A stretch of DNA of 29,187 nt from Fimbriimonas sp. Its GTDB lineage: Bacteria > Armatimonadota > Fimbriimonadia > Fimbriimonadales > Fimbriimonadaceae. The stretch spans positions 1-29,187 of the forward strand of contig JAUJNV010000009.1 in the NCBI GenBank assembly GCA_030447945.1, read 5' to 3'. Of the stretch, positions 6,887-15,886 are shown piece after piece; the first letter of the stretch is position 1, and every line of letters begins with the position of its first letter. The notes below the pieces were generated by a model. It saw nothing but the letters and a program-made list of their open reading frames with translations. It had not been told where the DNA came from and made no database searches. Both the position numbers and the translations under genes were made by a program.

Positions 6887-8512
6887 ATCGTTCGTGAACG
6901 GGATCAAGCGGAATCTGGGTTCCGCGAGGCGGCTCATCTCCCTGCTCGCGATCCTGGGTTACTACTTTTTCGTCGTTGCGCGCCCGCCGGGAATGTTCAC
7001 GGGCGGCCTCCCGAACGGCCCGGGCTTCGGGGGCGGCCGTGTGGACCTGCCGCACCCCCGGATGCTCGACCCGATCGTGTTCGTCGGGTTCGCGCTCCTC
7101 ACGCTGGTTCTCTCGGCGGGCGTCCTCGCCCCGCGCGGGAGCTTCCGGCCGGCGGACGTCGACGTCCTGTTTCCCACTCCCGTCAGTCCCAAGCTCGTGC
7201 TGGTGTTCCGAATCCTGCGGGACTACGTTCTGACGCTGCTCCTGCCCCTCTTCTTCGCGGTCCTTGGGTGGCGGGGCACCTTGGCGGGTACGCAGGCCCT
7301 GGAGCGTAACTTTCCGCAGCACGCGGCCTACGTCGCGCGCGCGGCATCCGTGGCCTGGATTATGGTCGCGCTCTGCTGGGTGACGATCAGCTACGCGGCG
7401 AGCCTCTTCGTCGGGCGGAGCGACCTTCAGAGCGACCGCAACCGGAAGGTCATCGGCTGGACGATCTTCGTGGCCATCGTCTCCGTGCTCCTTTACTCGT
7501 CCCTTCGGCTACGCGACGACCTCTCTTGGGCCACGGCCCGCGAAGTCGCCGAGTCGCCGTTGCTGCGGATCGTCTTCTTTACCGCGACCGCCGCCACCGC
7601 CCTGGTGATGGCGCGCTGACGGGAAACACGACGTCCGCCTTCGTGGGTTTCTTCGGGCTGATCGCGATCGTCGGCGTCTCCTCCGAGTCGCGATGACCCA
7701 GGTCGGGTGGATGTACGATCAGGCGGCGGCCAAAGGGTTCGGCGCGATGGAGACGGTGGCTCTCCAGCGCAAAGGCGACATCTACGGATTGCTCGCGGAG
7801 CGGGCGCGCCAAGGAAGCTCCGGACCGGGTGGCTCTCGAAGTGGATCGCGCGCCTGCGCCCCAGGGCCGCGGGCGCTTCTCTGAAGGAGGCGGTCCTCCA
7901 GGTTCGGGGCCAGCTTTGGAGCATCTTCCTCTTTGGGCCGATGATCCTGGGGATCATGGCGATGGCGCTCTGGACGTCGGCGCGGGCGCCTTTGCTGGGC
8001 CGGGCGGGGATCTACTTGGGGATGCAGGCGTTCGGCGTGTTCATGATCGGCTCGGCGAGCGCAGGGGCTTTATCGAGTTTCTGCGACGGGTCGACCTGCA
8101 AAAGCCGCTCCCGTTCACGTCCGGCGTCACCGTATTTTGGGAGATCGCGGCGAAGATGTTCTTTCCCGGCCTGATGGTATTAGGCGGAGCCGCCCTGGCC
8201 ACCGGTATGGTGCCCGAGCTGTGGCCCTTTGCGCTGTCTTCGCTGCTCATCGTGCCCCTCTACGGAATATCGCTGATTGCCGTGGTCGGATTGGTGACGC
8301 TCCTTTTTCCCGACGTGGACGACGCGACCCAGCGCGGCTTTCGAGGCCTGATGACCCTCCTGGGGATGGTCATCGTGACGGTGCCGACGGCGCTGGTCCT
8401 GGTGCCGCTGGTCTTCCTTCTCCGCATCAACCCCATGCTGGCGGCGCTGCCCACGGCCGCCCTCAGCTTGGGAATCACCGCCGCCATCGCCATGGTCGCG
8501 GGAAGCCTTTGA
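6858..8512 (+). CDS. ABC exporter permease, frameshifted
   Basis: The membrane partner of the ATPase, resembling the 'putative ABC exporter' family of about 500-550 residues. Its start lies inside the ATPase gene. The first intact segment (to 7619) has hydrophobic spans near residues 24-40, 74-92, 117-135 and 160-180, then 195-215. It includes the family-like phrase ADVDVLFPTPVSPKLVLVFR. The protein then continues in other frames: GWMYDQAAAKGFGAMETV (7700s), WLSKWIARLRPRA and further membrane segments (7830-8060), and finally LQKPLPFTSGVTVFWEIA to the TGA at 8512. Breaks lie near 7615, 7690, 7815 and 8062. Total length, about 551 codons, is normal. The substrate is unknown. Sequence error is the likeliest cause of the breaks. 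Confidence 0.75.
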
Positions 8513-8519
8513 TGCCTCC

Positions 8520-8525
8520 TATAAT
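8520..8525 (+). promoter_or_regulatory. Possible -10 box (TATAAT)
   Basis: An exact TATAAT lies 7 nt after the ABC permease stop and 76 nt before the ATG at 8602. A second AT-rich hexamer (TAGAAT, 8534-8539) follows. No good -35 element is visible. If active it would give the SecD-like gene its own promoter with a leader of about 70 nt. Confidence 0.3.
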
Positions 8526-8601
8526 CCGAGCGAGTAGAATCTCTTCTGCTGGGAGCGAACGATCCGCGCGCTCGGGGCGTTGCGTACTTGCAGGTAGAAA
8601 G

Positions 8602-9738
8602 ATGAAGGTGCGCACCTCCACGAAGATCGCCCTCGCGTTCGTAACCTTTGGGGTCGTCACGTACGGCGGGTACCACGTCATCACCGAGCGAACGGTGATG
8701 CGCGAAAGTTTGCCGAGCTTGTTCCCGGCGACGTGAACCTCATTGGGATTCCGCCCGAATCGGGCTACTCGATCATCGTCGCCAACCAGATGGCCCAGCT
8801 CGTAGAGAGGTCGGGCGACTTCGAGTCGGGCTCCGGCGGACAGGAGGGCGCGGCGGAAGGCGCGATCAAAAAGCGCCTGCCGATCAAGGACATGCTCAGC
8901 GGCATGCGCGGCGAAGCGGCGCCCCTGGCGCGGTTCGTCGCGGCGCTGAACGACATGAGCGAAAACGACGAGACCTGGCCGCCGGTGCGGATCGTTTGGA
9001 CGGCCGAGCGGCTGAAGAAGGCGCTCGGCGGGGACAAGCGGGAAGAAGCCGCCCTCGTGCGCGACCTCAACGTGAAGCTGGACGGCACGCCCCTCAGCAC
9101 GCTGCGTCCCTCGGCGCTGCAGAACGGAATCATCGTCGACACGCCCGTTAAGGTCCAGGTCGGCTTCGGGAACTCGCCCCGCTGGGGTGGTCTGCCGCGT
9201 CCAAGAGCCGTACAAGCCCAGCCTCATGAGGGACGTGGAGGCGGCGTACAAGGACAAGCCCAACGTCGATCGGAACGTTCAGGCGGGATACTATGCAACC
9301 TTCGCGCGCGAGGTGCTCGACGGGTCGCGTATCCGCGAAGACATTCGGGCCGCCCTCACGGAAAAGATCTCGGACGACGTGGCGCGAAAAAGGGCCCAGG
9401 CGCCGGAAAAGGTGCTGCGGACCGCGAAGATCGTGGTCAACGAGAACCATATCGTCGACGCGGGCTATCGTCCCTATAACGCGACCAACGGCGAGCGGAT
9501 GTTCGACCTCACGGTAGAGCTGACCGACGAGGGCCGCCGAAGGCTGTGGCAGTTCTCCAAGCCGCGCGTGGGCAGCCAGCTCCTGCTGACCGCGGGCGGG
9601 ATCCCCATCGCTGCCCCGCGGATCGGCCACGAACTGGCGCAAGGCGAGCTGACGATCACGCAGATGCGCGACGAAGGTCTCGTCCGGGACGCGGTCGATC
9701 TCCTGAAGCGAGGCCGGGCGCGGGCTGCAGCGCGATGA
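8602..9738 (+). CDS. Membrane-anchored protein with SecD P1-like C-terminal domain, frameshifted
   Basis: About 379 residues when read across breaks. The N-terminus (KIALAFVTFGVVTYGGYHVI) is one membrane anchor or signal segment; the rest is probably extracytoplasmic. The middle part is rich in charged residues (about 60-190). Near the C-terminus, FDLTVELTDEGRRRLWQF, then LLLTAGGIPIAAPRI and GELTIT, follows the order of the SecD P1 head: a strand with a 'T.eG' motif, the 'G..i.aP.i' strand and an 'itg' turn. That likeness is by eye only. One break is at 8707 (AAA where AAAA restores REKFAELVPGDVNL); a second is near 9175. It lacks the six-helix SecD membrane domain, so it is not a SecD subunit. 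It follows the ABC exporter genes on the same strand. Confidence 0.65.
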
Positions 9739-9819
9739 GAGCCGGGATCGTCTGTAATCCAGAGACGTCGCGTCGACTCGCGCGGACAGAGCATTTTAGC
9801 AAGGCAGGCAAGTTAAGCG

Positions 9820-10605
9820 ATGAATCGTAACGCCCTTTTTCTCCTCCTCCTCGCCGTTCCCCTCACCGGGTGTCAGCCGGATCCGGCCCCGATAGCCGGG
9901 GAACCGGGCGCGCAGGCCGTTACCTCGGGCGGTGAGAAGCCTGCCGTTCCTCCTCCCTCGCCCGCCGGTTCCCCGACCGGCGAACCCGTCGAGCCGGCAG
10001 GGGCGACTCTCGCCCAACTGCCGGCGGAGCTGAAGCACGACGCGTTCGAATACTACGGCCTCTCGAATGAGGGGACGATGCCGCTTGAGGTGACCTACAG
10101 CAACGGCGATGTCAAGACCGGCGCCCAGACCGCGCAGATCAAGGAGGTCAAGAACGGTCGCGCGACCTTTGGCATCACGCGGACGGGCGGCCTGTTCGAA
10201 GCTTTTGGGTCGAGCGAGGACGTCATGGAGCTGGACAAGAGCGGCGTTTACGCCCTTTCCACCTCCGCCGGGAAGCTCGAGGGCCGTCAGTTGGAGGTTC
10301 CTACGGGCCTCGTCCCTGGCAAGACTTGGAAGGTCAACAGCAAGATCGAGCTCAACGAAGGAGGCAAGGTCCAAATCGACCACGTTTTTAAGGTCGAGGG
10401 GATGCGGAAGATCAAGACGAAGCTCACTGAGTACCCGCAGGCGCTGCTGATCACGTCCAAGGGGACGATGCGCACCCAGAACGGCTCGGCGCGGATGGAG
10501 ACCCGGAGCTACTATGTGCGTGGCCGTGGCGCGGTGCGGAGCGAGATCAAGCAGATACCCGCAGCCGGCAAGCCGGTGACCATGGTGATCCAGGAGACGA
10601 AATAA
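9820..10605 (+). CDS. Putative lipoprotein of unknown function
   Basis: A 261-residue protein with a typical lipoprotein signal: MNRN, a Leu-rich core and lipobox LTGC (Cys18). A Pro/Gly/Glu-rich linker (about 19-67) then leads into a beta-rich domain with alternating strands. The domain opens with DAFEYYGLSNEG and includes GLVPGKTWKV and YVRGRGAVRSEIK. The last motif resembles the 'Y.aRGiGLve' phrase of the next gene, so the two are probably paralogues. The next ORF begins 2 nt after the stop. I cannot assign a function; a cell-envelope role is inferred from the signal and neighbours. Confidence 0.75.
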   Translation: MNRNALFLLLLAVPLTGCQPDPAPIAGEPGAQAVTSGGEKPAVPPPSPAGSPTGEPVEPAGATLAQLPAELKHDAFEYYGLSNEGTMPLEVTYSNGDVKTGAQTAQIKEVKNGRATFGITRTGGLFEAFGSSEDVMELDKSGVYALSTSAGKLEGRQLEVPTGLVPGKTWKVNSKIELNEGGKVQIDHVFKVEGMRKIKTKLTEYPQALLITSKGTMRTQNGSARMETRSYYVRGRGAVRSEIKQIPAAGKPVTMVIQETK

Positions 10606-10607
10606 CC

Positions 10608-11210
10608 ATGAGCCTCGCCGTCCTTTCCGCCGTCCTGACGCTCGCCGCTCCGCCCGCCGCCGAGTTTTTCCCCCTCGTGCCCGGCGCGCGCTACGGTTAT
10701 TCCGAGGAGGGCCAGTCGACGACTCAGGAGGTGGGGAAGCCCGAGAAATTGGCCGGTATGTCGGTCACGCCGATGCTGGCCATGATCGGTACGCGCGAGG
10801 TCTCGCGGGTGTACTACCACACGGCCGCCGACTCCGTGGAGATCATCGCCTACGACCCAAAGTGGCCTCTGCCGTCGCCGATCCCCGTGTTCCGCCTCGG
10901 GGAGGGGCGGCGCACCTGGAGCTTCAAAGGCAAAGTGGGGCCGGGAAAGACGGCCGAGCCGATCGCCATGGAAGGTCAGTCGCAGCTTGCCGGTGTGCGG
11001 GACGTGCTGGGCAAAAAAGTCGAAGTGCTGATTGTCCGGCTTAGGGCGACCGTGGGCGACCAGTTGCCGATGTACATCGAGCAGGATGCGATCTATGCGC
11101 GCGGCATCGGGCTGGTGGAGATGACGACCCGTCGGAGGCTGAAAAAGAAAGTCCACAGTTCGACCCTGCGGCTCGTTTCTTACGCGCCGCCCTCTCAGAC
11201 TGGGGGATGA
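10608..11210 (+). CDS. Exported protein of unknown function, related to the preceding lipoprotein
   Basis: A 200-residue protein with a short signal-like N-terminus (LAVLSAVLTLAAPPAA). The mature part begins FFPLVPGARYGYSEEGQ and ends with IYARGIGLVEMTTRR followed by a strand. This layout (PLVPG at the start, a central beta region, 'ARGIGLVE' near the end) repeats the layout of the gene before it. The ATG is 2 nt after the previous stop, with AGGAG about 12 nt upstream. Its TGA overlaps the RodA start (ATGA), so all three are probably one transcript. Function unknown. Confidence 0.75.
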   Translation: MSLAVLSAVLTLAAPPAAEFFPLVPGARYGYSEEGQSTTQEVGKPEKLAGMSVTPMLAMIGTREVSRVYYHTAADSVEIIAYDPKWPLPSPIPVFRLGEGRRTWSFKGKVGPGKTAEPIAMEGQSQLAGVRDVLGKKVEVLIVRLRATVGDQLPMYIEQDAIYARGIGLVEMTTRRRLKKKVHSSTLRLVSYAPPSQTGG

Positions 11211-12358
11211 GCCGGACGGCGCCGCGAGACTCCTTCCGGGTCGGGGCCCTCAACCGCGTGTCCGGACGCCGAACGTTCGACATGCCGCTCCTCCTTTCGG
11301 CCCTGCTGCTGATGGGCGTCGGGCTCATGGCCCTCTACAGCGAAGGGATGGGGCGCGACGGCGGCGCGGACTTCTGGAAGCAGGTCTTGAGCATCGGCGT
11401 CGGCCTCGTGCCGTTCGCAATTTTCGCGGCGGCGCATCCCCGCCTCTGGGCGCGCGGGGCGAACTACCTCTACATCGGCAGTCTGGTGCTGCTGCTCTCC
11501 GTGCTCTTGGTGGGCCAGAAGGGGGGCGGCGCGGTGCGCTGGATCGACGTCGGCCCGCTTCAGTTCCAGCCCAGCGAGCTCGCGAAGCTCTCCGTCGCGA
11601 TCACCCTCTCCGCCTTCTACTCCGCGCGGCAGGACAAGATCCATCGCCTCTCCACCTTCCTCGGCGGCCTCCTGCACGTGGGGGTCCCGACGGCGCTCAT
11701 CCTAATGCAGCCGCACCTCGGAGCCTCGTTGGTGATGCTGGTCGTGTGGTTCTGCGTGTCGCTGGTCTCGGGCCTGCCTTTCCGCTACTTGGGCGGCGCG
11801 CTGCTGATCGCCGCGCTGCTGGTCGTCGTGGCGCTTTCCGTGCCTGCCGTGCAGTCGGTATTCCTCCGGGGTTACCAGGCCAAACGCATCAAGGCTATGG
11901 CCCAGCGCGACGACCAGGGCATGGATTACCAAGTCGCGCGCGCCGAAATCGCGTTCGGCGTCGAGGGTGTCATCGGGACGGGTTACGGCGAGGGGGAGCA
12001 GAAGCGGGGCGGCTTCGTACCGGAGCAGCGCAACGACTTTATCTTCACCGTGATCGGCGAGGAGCAGGGGCTCGTCGGCTGCACCCTCGTCCTGGCCGCC
12101 TACGGCTTCTTTTTCTGGCGGATCTGGCTCGTGATGCTGCACGCCAGGGAGCCCTATTACCGGATGCTCGCGGCGGGCGTATTCGGTCTGCTCGCGTTCC
12201 ACACGTTCGTGAACCTGGGGATGGTATTGGGACTGCTGCCCGTCGTGGGCCTTTGGCTCCCCTTCCTGAGCCACGGCGGCACCGCCATCTGGCTCTGCAT
12301 GTCCTGCGTAGGTCTGCTGCTCAGCGTGCGCCGCCGCGAGCGGCCGCTGTTGTTCTAG
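11207..12358 (+). CDS. rodA: RodA/FtsW-family peptidoglycan polymerase (SEDS)
   Basis: SEDS proteins polymerise glycan strands from lipid II and work with class B penicillin-binding proteins. The 383-residue product has about ten membrane segments. It shows WIDVGPLQFQPSELAKL (112-128), QPHLGASLVML (168-178) and PEQRNDFIFTVIGEEQG (272-288), in which Asp277 matches the essential aspartate of the family. NLGMVLGLLPVVG and PFLSHGGTA follow near the C-terminus. The usual SYGG reads SHGG here. RodA fits better than FtsW because of length and lack of an N-terminal extension, but no mreBCD or PBP2 gene is nearby. The start overlaps the upstream stop. Confidence 0.85.
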   Translation: MSRTAPRDSFRVGALNRVSGRRTFDMPLLLSALLLMGVGLMALYSEGMGRDGGADFWKQVLSIGVGLVPFAIFAAAHPRLWARGANYLYIGSLVLLLSVLLVGQKGGGAVRWIDVGPLQFQPSELAKLSVAITLSAFYSARQDKIHRLSTFLGGLLHVGVPTALILMQPHLGASLVMLVVWFCVSLVSGLPFRYLGGALLIAALLVVVALSVPAVQSVFLRGYQAKRIKAMAQRDDQGMDYQVARAEIAFGVEGVIGTGYGEGEQKRGGFVPEQRNDFIFTVIGEEQGLVGCTLVLAAYGFFFWRIWLVMLHAREPYYRMLAAGVFGLLAFHTFVNLGMVLGLLPVVGLWLPFLSHGGTAIWLCMSCVGLLLSVRRRERPLLF

Positions 12359-12430
12359 CGGTGGCGCGGTCGGAAACCCGTTAAAGAAACGTGAACGCTC
12401 ACTTCAGCCCCGGGCACTAACAGAGGTCCT

Positions 12431-14542
12431 ATGCATCTCCTCTCCCACTGCGCAGTCGCCTCGACGGCCTTGGCGCAGTCGCCAAAGCCTCCGGTGCTTC
12501 ACGCGCAGGACATTACGTTGTCCGTGCGCGATCTGGATACGCCGCGTGCTGAGATCGCCATGCGGCGCTTGGCGATGCTCGGGGTCGCTGCCGTTCCCGC
12601 CCTGAATCGGGCGACGCAGTTCGGCACCCAAGCGACGCGCCTCCGCGCGGTCAGGCTGCTCGGCCGCCTCCGGCACGGAAGCTCCGTGGGTTTCCTTGGA
12701 CTCATCGCGAGGAAGACATCGAATTCGGCGATACGTATGGCCGCGGTCGACGGCCTGATCTCACTGATGCGGCTCCGGGGAAAGGAGGCGCGCCTCTCCG
12801 GCTACCCGGAGGTCGAATATTGGCTAGTGCAGGAGTTGCAGCGTGTTGGAGGACCGGCCGTGGCACCCCTCCTGGGCGCCGTGAGCCACGCCGATCCCAA
12901 GGTGCGCCGTCTCGCCGCCTCCGCGCTGGGGATGATCAAGGATCGTCGTGCCGTGCCCGCTCTCATTCGTCTGATGGAAACGCCTCGCCGCCCGACGATG
13001 GACCTGCCGAACGGGGGGACCCTTAAAGACGAGAAGTGGGAGGTCCATCGCTCTCGCTATGCGGCGGTCGAGGCGCTTGGCCAGATCGGCGCGGCGGAAG
13101 CGATCGAGCCACTGTTGAGGTGGAGCGAAGGCAACGTAGATCGCCGGAACGCGGCACTTCGGTCGCTTTGGGGCATCCGGCACCCGCGGGCAGTGGAGAC
13201 GCTGCTGAAGGCGCAGGGGACCGCGCCCTCCGGGTCGATGGTTCTGCTCCTTGCGCAAAACAAGGATCCCCGCGCATTCGAGATGTTCGAGCGACTCATG
13301 AAAGCGGCGAAGGTGGCGGAAGGGAGGTCGATGTGGGAATCCGAATCCAGGGCGCTGCTCTCGCTAGACCCGTTGCGGGCGGAGGAACCACTGCGGCGAT
13401 TGGCGGCAACGGGCGAGCAAGCGAGATTCGCGGTGCTGCGCGCCAAGGCCCGATTCGGAGACTCGGCCGCGGTAGCCGGGTTAGTCTCGCTTCTCGCAGA
13501 GGTTGCGCCAGAGGAACAGAAATGGGACCATGCGGGCGCGATAGCTGCCCTCGGGTCCATGCCCCGGGCGGACGTGGCTCGGACGCTGCGCGACGCTATC
13601 TTGGCCGGACGGTTTAGAGGCAGCGCCCTGAGGCTCGCCGTCGAAGTTCTCAGGCAGCACAACACGCCCGAAGCCTACGCCGCTCTGCGCACCGTGCTTC
13701 CACGCCTTGACCGGGAGGCGCGATTCGTCGCGGAGGACGCGCTTCTTTATGCGCCTTATCCAGATGCCACGCCGGCGTTTCGTCGTCGGGTGGTGCTGCT
13801 GAGGGAAACGATGCGCCGCCTCGCCGAGGAGCTCGACGGAAGCAAGGCCGCGCTGGAGCGCGCTTGGCGGCCTGCGCTCCTGGCGTATGCCTCCAAAATG
13901 AGCGAGGTGAACCCCGTGGTGCAGCCGGTGAGCCCACAGCGCCCGATGCTGGACCTCGATCACGAGTGGGCTCAGACGTACCCACGGCACACGTCGGGCA
14001 ACCCTTATTTCCCGCCCATGCCCGTCTACCGTCACTTCCGGCGGATAGACGGATCACCGCCTAGCCTCGCCTTCCAGATTCGGATTCCCCTGCTCACCAA
14101 CACCCTGGATCCCTTACGCGGCTTCGTCGGGCGCGGGCCGCAGCTCCTCGCCCTGTTCTGGAGGGAAGGGGGAGCGGTGAAATGGGCGGACCTCACGTAC
14201 GCCTCTTCGGTCGGCGGTCAGGTACCCACATTGGAGAAGGGCCGTCGCAGAGGAAACCTGGTGCTGATCGCGGAAGAGATGGTCCGGGAGCGCGTCGTAA
14301 AGGGCGCGGCCGGAACCTACACGAGCTCTGGCCGTTTCCCTTACGTGGCTACCCTCCGGCTCACGGCACGAGGCGCACGCCCCGTGGACCGCCGCCACTT
14401 TAGGTATGCGGGGAAGATGAGACTCGTGGATCAGGGTTCCGAGGCGTTTCCCATGTGGAGCAGAGGCGCTGACGATCCCGTTGTGGCCGAGTGGCTGGTG
14501 GAGAAACAGCGATTCCCCATCGGCGTAACGGACGACTCGTAA
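12431..14542 (+). CDS. HEAT-repeat protein, probably exported
   Basis: A 703-residue protein whose first 480 residues are helical repeats of HEAT/PBS-lyase type. Recurrent units include VAPLLGAVSHADPKVRRLAASALGMI-like stretches and AVPALIRLME, each beginning with a two-helix 'AV.aL...l.d' pattern. The last 200 residues are non-repetitive and beta-rich (IPLLTNTLDPLRGFVG, then YVATLRLTARGARP). The N-terminus resembles a short signal peptide ending TALA-QS, but it lacks the usual Lys/Arg, so export is uncertain. A short AGAGG precedes the ATG by 6 nt. HEAT proteins mediate protein-protein contacts; the partner here is unknown. The frame is intact for 2.1 kb, unlike several genes nearby. Confidence 0.8.
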   Translation: MHLLSHCAVASTALAQSPKPPVLHAQDITLSVRDLDTPRAEIAMRRLAMLGVAAVPALNRATQFGTQATRLRAVRLLGRLRHGSSVGFLGLIARKTSNSAIRMAAVDGLISLMRLRGKEARLSGYPEVEYWLVQELQRVGGPAVAPLLGAVSHADPKVRRLAASALGMIKDRRAVPALIRLMETPRRPTMDLPNGGTLKDEKWEVHRSRYAAVEALGQIGAAEAIEPLLRWSEGNVDRRNAALRSLWGIRHPRAVETLLKAQGTAPSGSMVLLLAQNKDPRAFEMFERLMKAAKVAEGRSMWESESRALLSLDPLRAEEPLRRLAATGEQARFAVLRAKARFGDSAAVAGLVSLLAEVAPEEQKWDHAGAIAALGSMPRADVARTLRDAILAGRFRGSALRLAVEVLRQHNTPEAYAALRTVLPRLDREARFVAEDALLYAPYPDATPAFRRRVVLLRETMRRLAEELDGSKAALERAWRPALLAYASKMSEVNPVVQPVSPQRPMLDLDHEWAQTYPRHTSGNPYFPPMPVYRHFRRIDGSPPSLAFQIRIPLLTNTLDPLRGFVGRGPQLLALFWREGGAVKWADLTYASSVGGQVPTLEKGRRRGNLVLIAEEMVRERVVKGAAGTYTSSGRFPYVATLRLTARGARPVDRRHFRYAGKMRLVDQGSEAFPMWSRGADDPVVAEWLVEKQRFPIGVTDDS

Positions 14543-14749
14543 AGACCGGGTTCGACCACGAACGAACAAGTCGTCTGTTCGTGCGGACGCTTATCCTGGC
14601 CCGAAAGGAGCAGCCTCAGGCGGCTTTGCTGCCCGAGCCCCTCTGCTCTCTGGCCGAGATGAGGAGCTTGATTGGCGGAGCCGACGCAGGTGGCGTGGTA
14701 CGCGCTTAGCCGATCATACCGATGGCTTGACGTACCTGGAGGTGGTTCC
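14543..14749. other. Non-coding gap after the HEAT gene
   Basis: No convincing gene is seen. A hairpin pairs CACGAAC with GTTCGTG about 15-40 nt after the HEAT gene stop and might end transcription, but no T-run follows. The continuation of the truncated binding-protein gene on the minus strand is not found here in any frame. Confidence 0.4.
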
Positions 14750-15199
14750 CTACTCGAAGGACGGGACCGACGTTTCTTGCAGCAGAAGCCCGCCTAGTTC
14801 GGCGAGCTCGTCCAAGAAGCCGTCGAGGGTGTTCGCCGTAAAGGCGAACGTGTCCCCCGTGCCCTTGATCTTGGCGACGTCGCTCTCGCTGTAGAGCAGC
14901 GCGTCGTACAGCACGAGGTCCGGCTTAATCTTGGCGATCTTCTCGTATTCCGGCTTGACGGAAGCCACCACGGGCACCTGCTTGACGGGCGGCGGATAAT
15001 CGCACGCCGCGGTCCGGCCCTTGAGCATCTCACCGGAGGCGAACCGGGCTACGACCTCGGTCGTGCTCGGACTCAGGCTGACGACACTCGTATACACCTT
15101 CTCCGGCCTGGGAGCCGAGATCGTAACCGCTTCATCCTTCCGGCAGCCGGCCATCGCGAAGGCGAGCAGAATCAAACTGAGCGGGAGAGCCCGACGCAT
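14750..15199 (-). pseudogene. BtuF/FepB-like periplasmic binding lipoprotein, C-terminally truncated
   Basis: A fragment of a cobalamin/iron-siderophore type substrate-binding protein (Peripla_BP_2). The N-terminus is a lipoprotein signal with lipobox MAGC (Cys19). Family features follow: VVSLSPSTTEVV, then the lobe-1 core KGRTAACDYPP and VPVVASVKPEYEKIAKIKPDLVLYD-type sequence. The frame stops after ETSVPSFE at about 149 residues, against about 270-300 normally, so the second lobe is absent. No other frame between the stop and the HEAT gene restores it. The start at 15199 gives the cleanest signal; an ATG at 15217 would add six residues. No btuCD-like genes are adjacent. It is divergent from tRNA-Trp. 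Confidence 0.65.
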
Positions 15200-15366
15200 A
15201 AGGAGATTGTGGCGCATCGGAGGCACGGGCATCGAGCCCCGCGCCCGGGGAGTAACGTCAGGATGCATATGCCGTTCAAGCGCCGACGCATCGCCGTCGT
15301 TCCCGAGGGGCCAGCCGTCAGGGCTAGAAGGCCGGACGGCTTGGGGTAAATTAGAAGGGTCCGCGC

Positions 15367-15439
15367 AGGGGTGTAGCTCAGCTGGTAGAGCAATGGTCTC
15401 CAAAACCATAGGTCGCGGGTTCGAATCCTGTCGCCCCTG
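15367..15439 (+). tRNA. trnW: tRNA-Trp (anticodon CCA)
   Basis: A 73-nt cloverleaf can be folded by eye. The acceptor stem AGGGGTG (15367-15373) pairs with CGCCCCT (15432-15438), with one G-T pair. The D-arm contains AGCTCAGCTGGTAGAGC. The anticodon stem ATGGT/ACCAT encloses CTCCAAA, giving anticodon CCA. The T-arm holds GTTCGAATC. The discriminator base is G, as in bacterial tRNA-Trp. The 3' CCA is not encoded (the sequence continues CAC). No other tRNA gene is adjacent. Confidence 0.95.
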
Positions 15440-15612
15440 CACGGCGATCCGGGGCGCCCAGCCGCTCCCCGGAGATGCTCCCCGCCCCTCGTCAAGCTGA
15501 CCTTCGGCGCCTAGGTTCGCACCGACAGGTCCGTTCGGATCGTGGTCTGCTCGCCCGGCCTCGTGGCCCATACGTGGAGGTAAGCGCACAAGCCTAAGAG
15601 CATGTGGAGCTG

Positions 15613-15783
15613 TTCCCTCCCCTTGCCCGGATGGTTCGTGCCGGAGAGGGGGAGGGCAGGGTGGGGGTTCCGGAAAGTCTCTCTTTCTACCCAGGCTCGG
15701 TCGAAGAAGCCACCGCACGGAACCTCCACCCCCTGCCCCCTCCCCCTCCCGCGCAAGAACCATCGCGGCAAGGGAAGGGGGTC
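15613..15783. repeat. Palindromic REP-like element, full copy
   Basis: The left arm (about 15613-15672) and right arm (about 15718-15783) are inverted copies of about 60 nt around a 45-nt spacer. Each arm runs from a C-rich end through a TGGTTCGT or TGGTTCTT core to GAGGGGGAGGG and then CAGGG-GTGGRGGTTCCG at the inner edge. Another full copy lies at 26412-26635 and a half copy at 20041-20104. Confidence 0.75.
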
Positions 15784-15874
15784 CGGATTCTCTACACCTT
15801 GTCGAATAGATCAACCTTTGCTTAGCGGGCGACTTCTCGTTCCCATCCCGGGGAGGTTGAGCAAGGGAACGGGC

Positions 15875-15880
15875 TAGACT
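15875..15880 (+). promoter_or_regulatory. Putative -10 box (TAGACT) for a leaderless transcript
   Basis: TAGACT ends 6 nt before the M28 peptidase ATG at 15887. No ribosome binding site fits between box and start. No -35 element was recognised. Confidence 0.5.
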
Positions 15881-15886
15881 GCTCGC

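Larger units (their letters stand above)
15440..15886. other. Gene-free region with a palindromic repeat
   Basis: About 450 nt between tRNA-Trp and the M28 peptidase gene. No ORF here has a recognisable protein; the open frames run through the palindromic repeat. Besides that repeat (15613-15783) it contains the M28 promoter candidate near its right end. I see nothing else with support. Confidence 0.5.

Noticed and set aside
8602..9738. SecD translocase subunit
   Set aside because: Only a P1-like region and one anchor are present; the multi-helix SecD membrane domain and its motifs are absent.
15601..15877. Overlapping ORFs of 73-91 codons between tRNA-Trp and the M28 gene
   Set aside because: They are read-through of the palindromic repeat and have no recognisable protein pattern.
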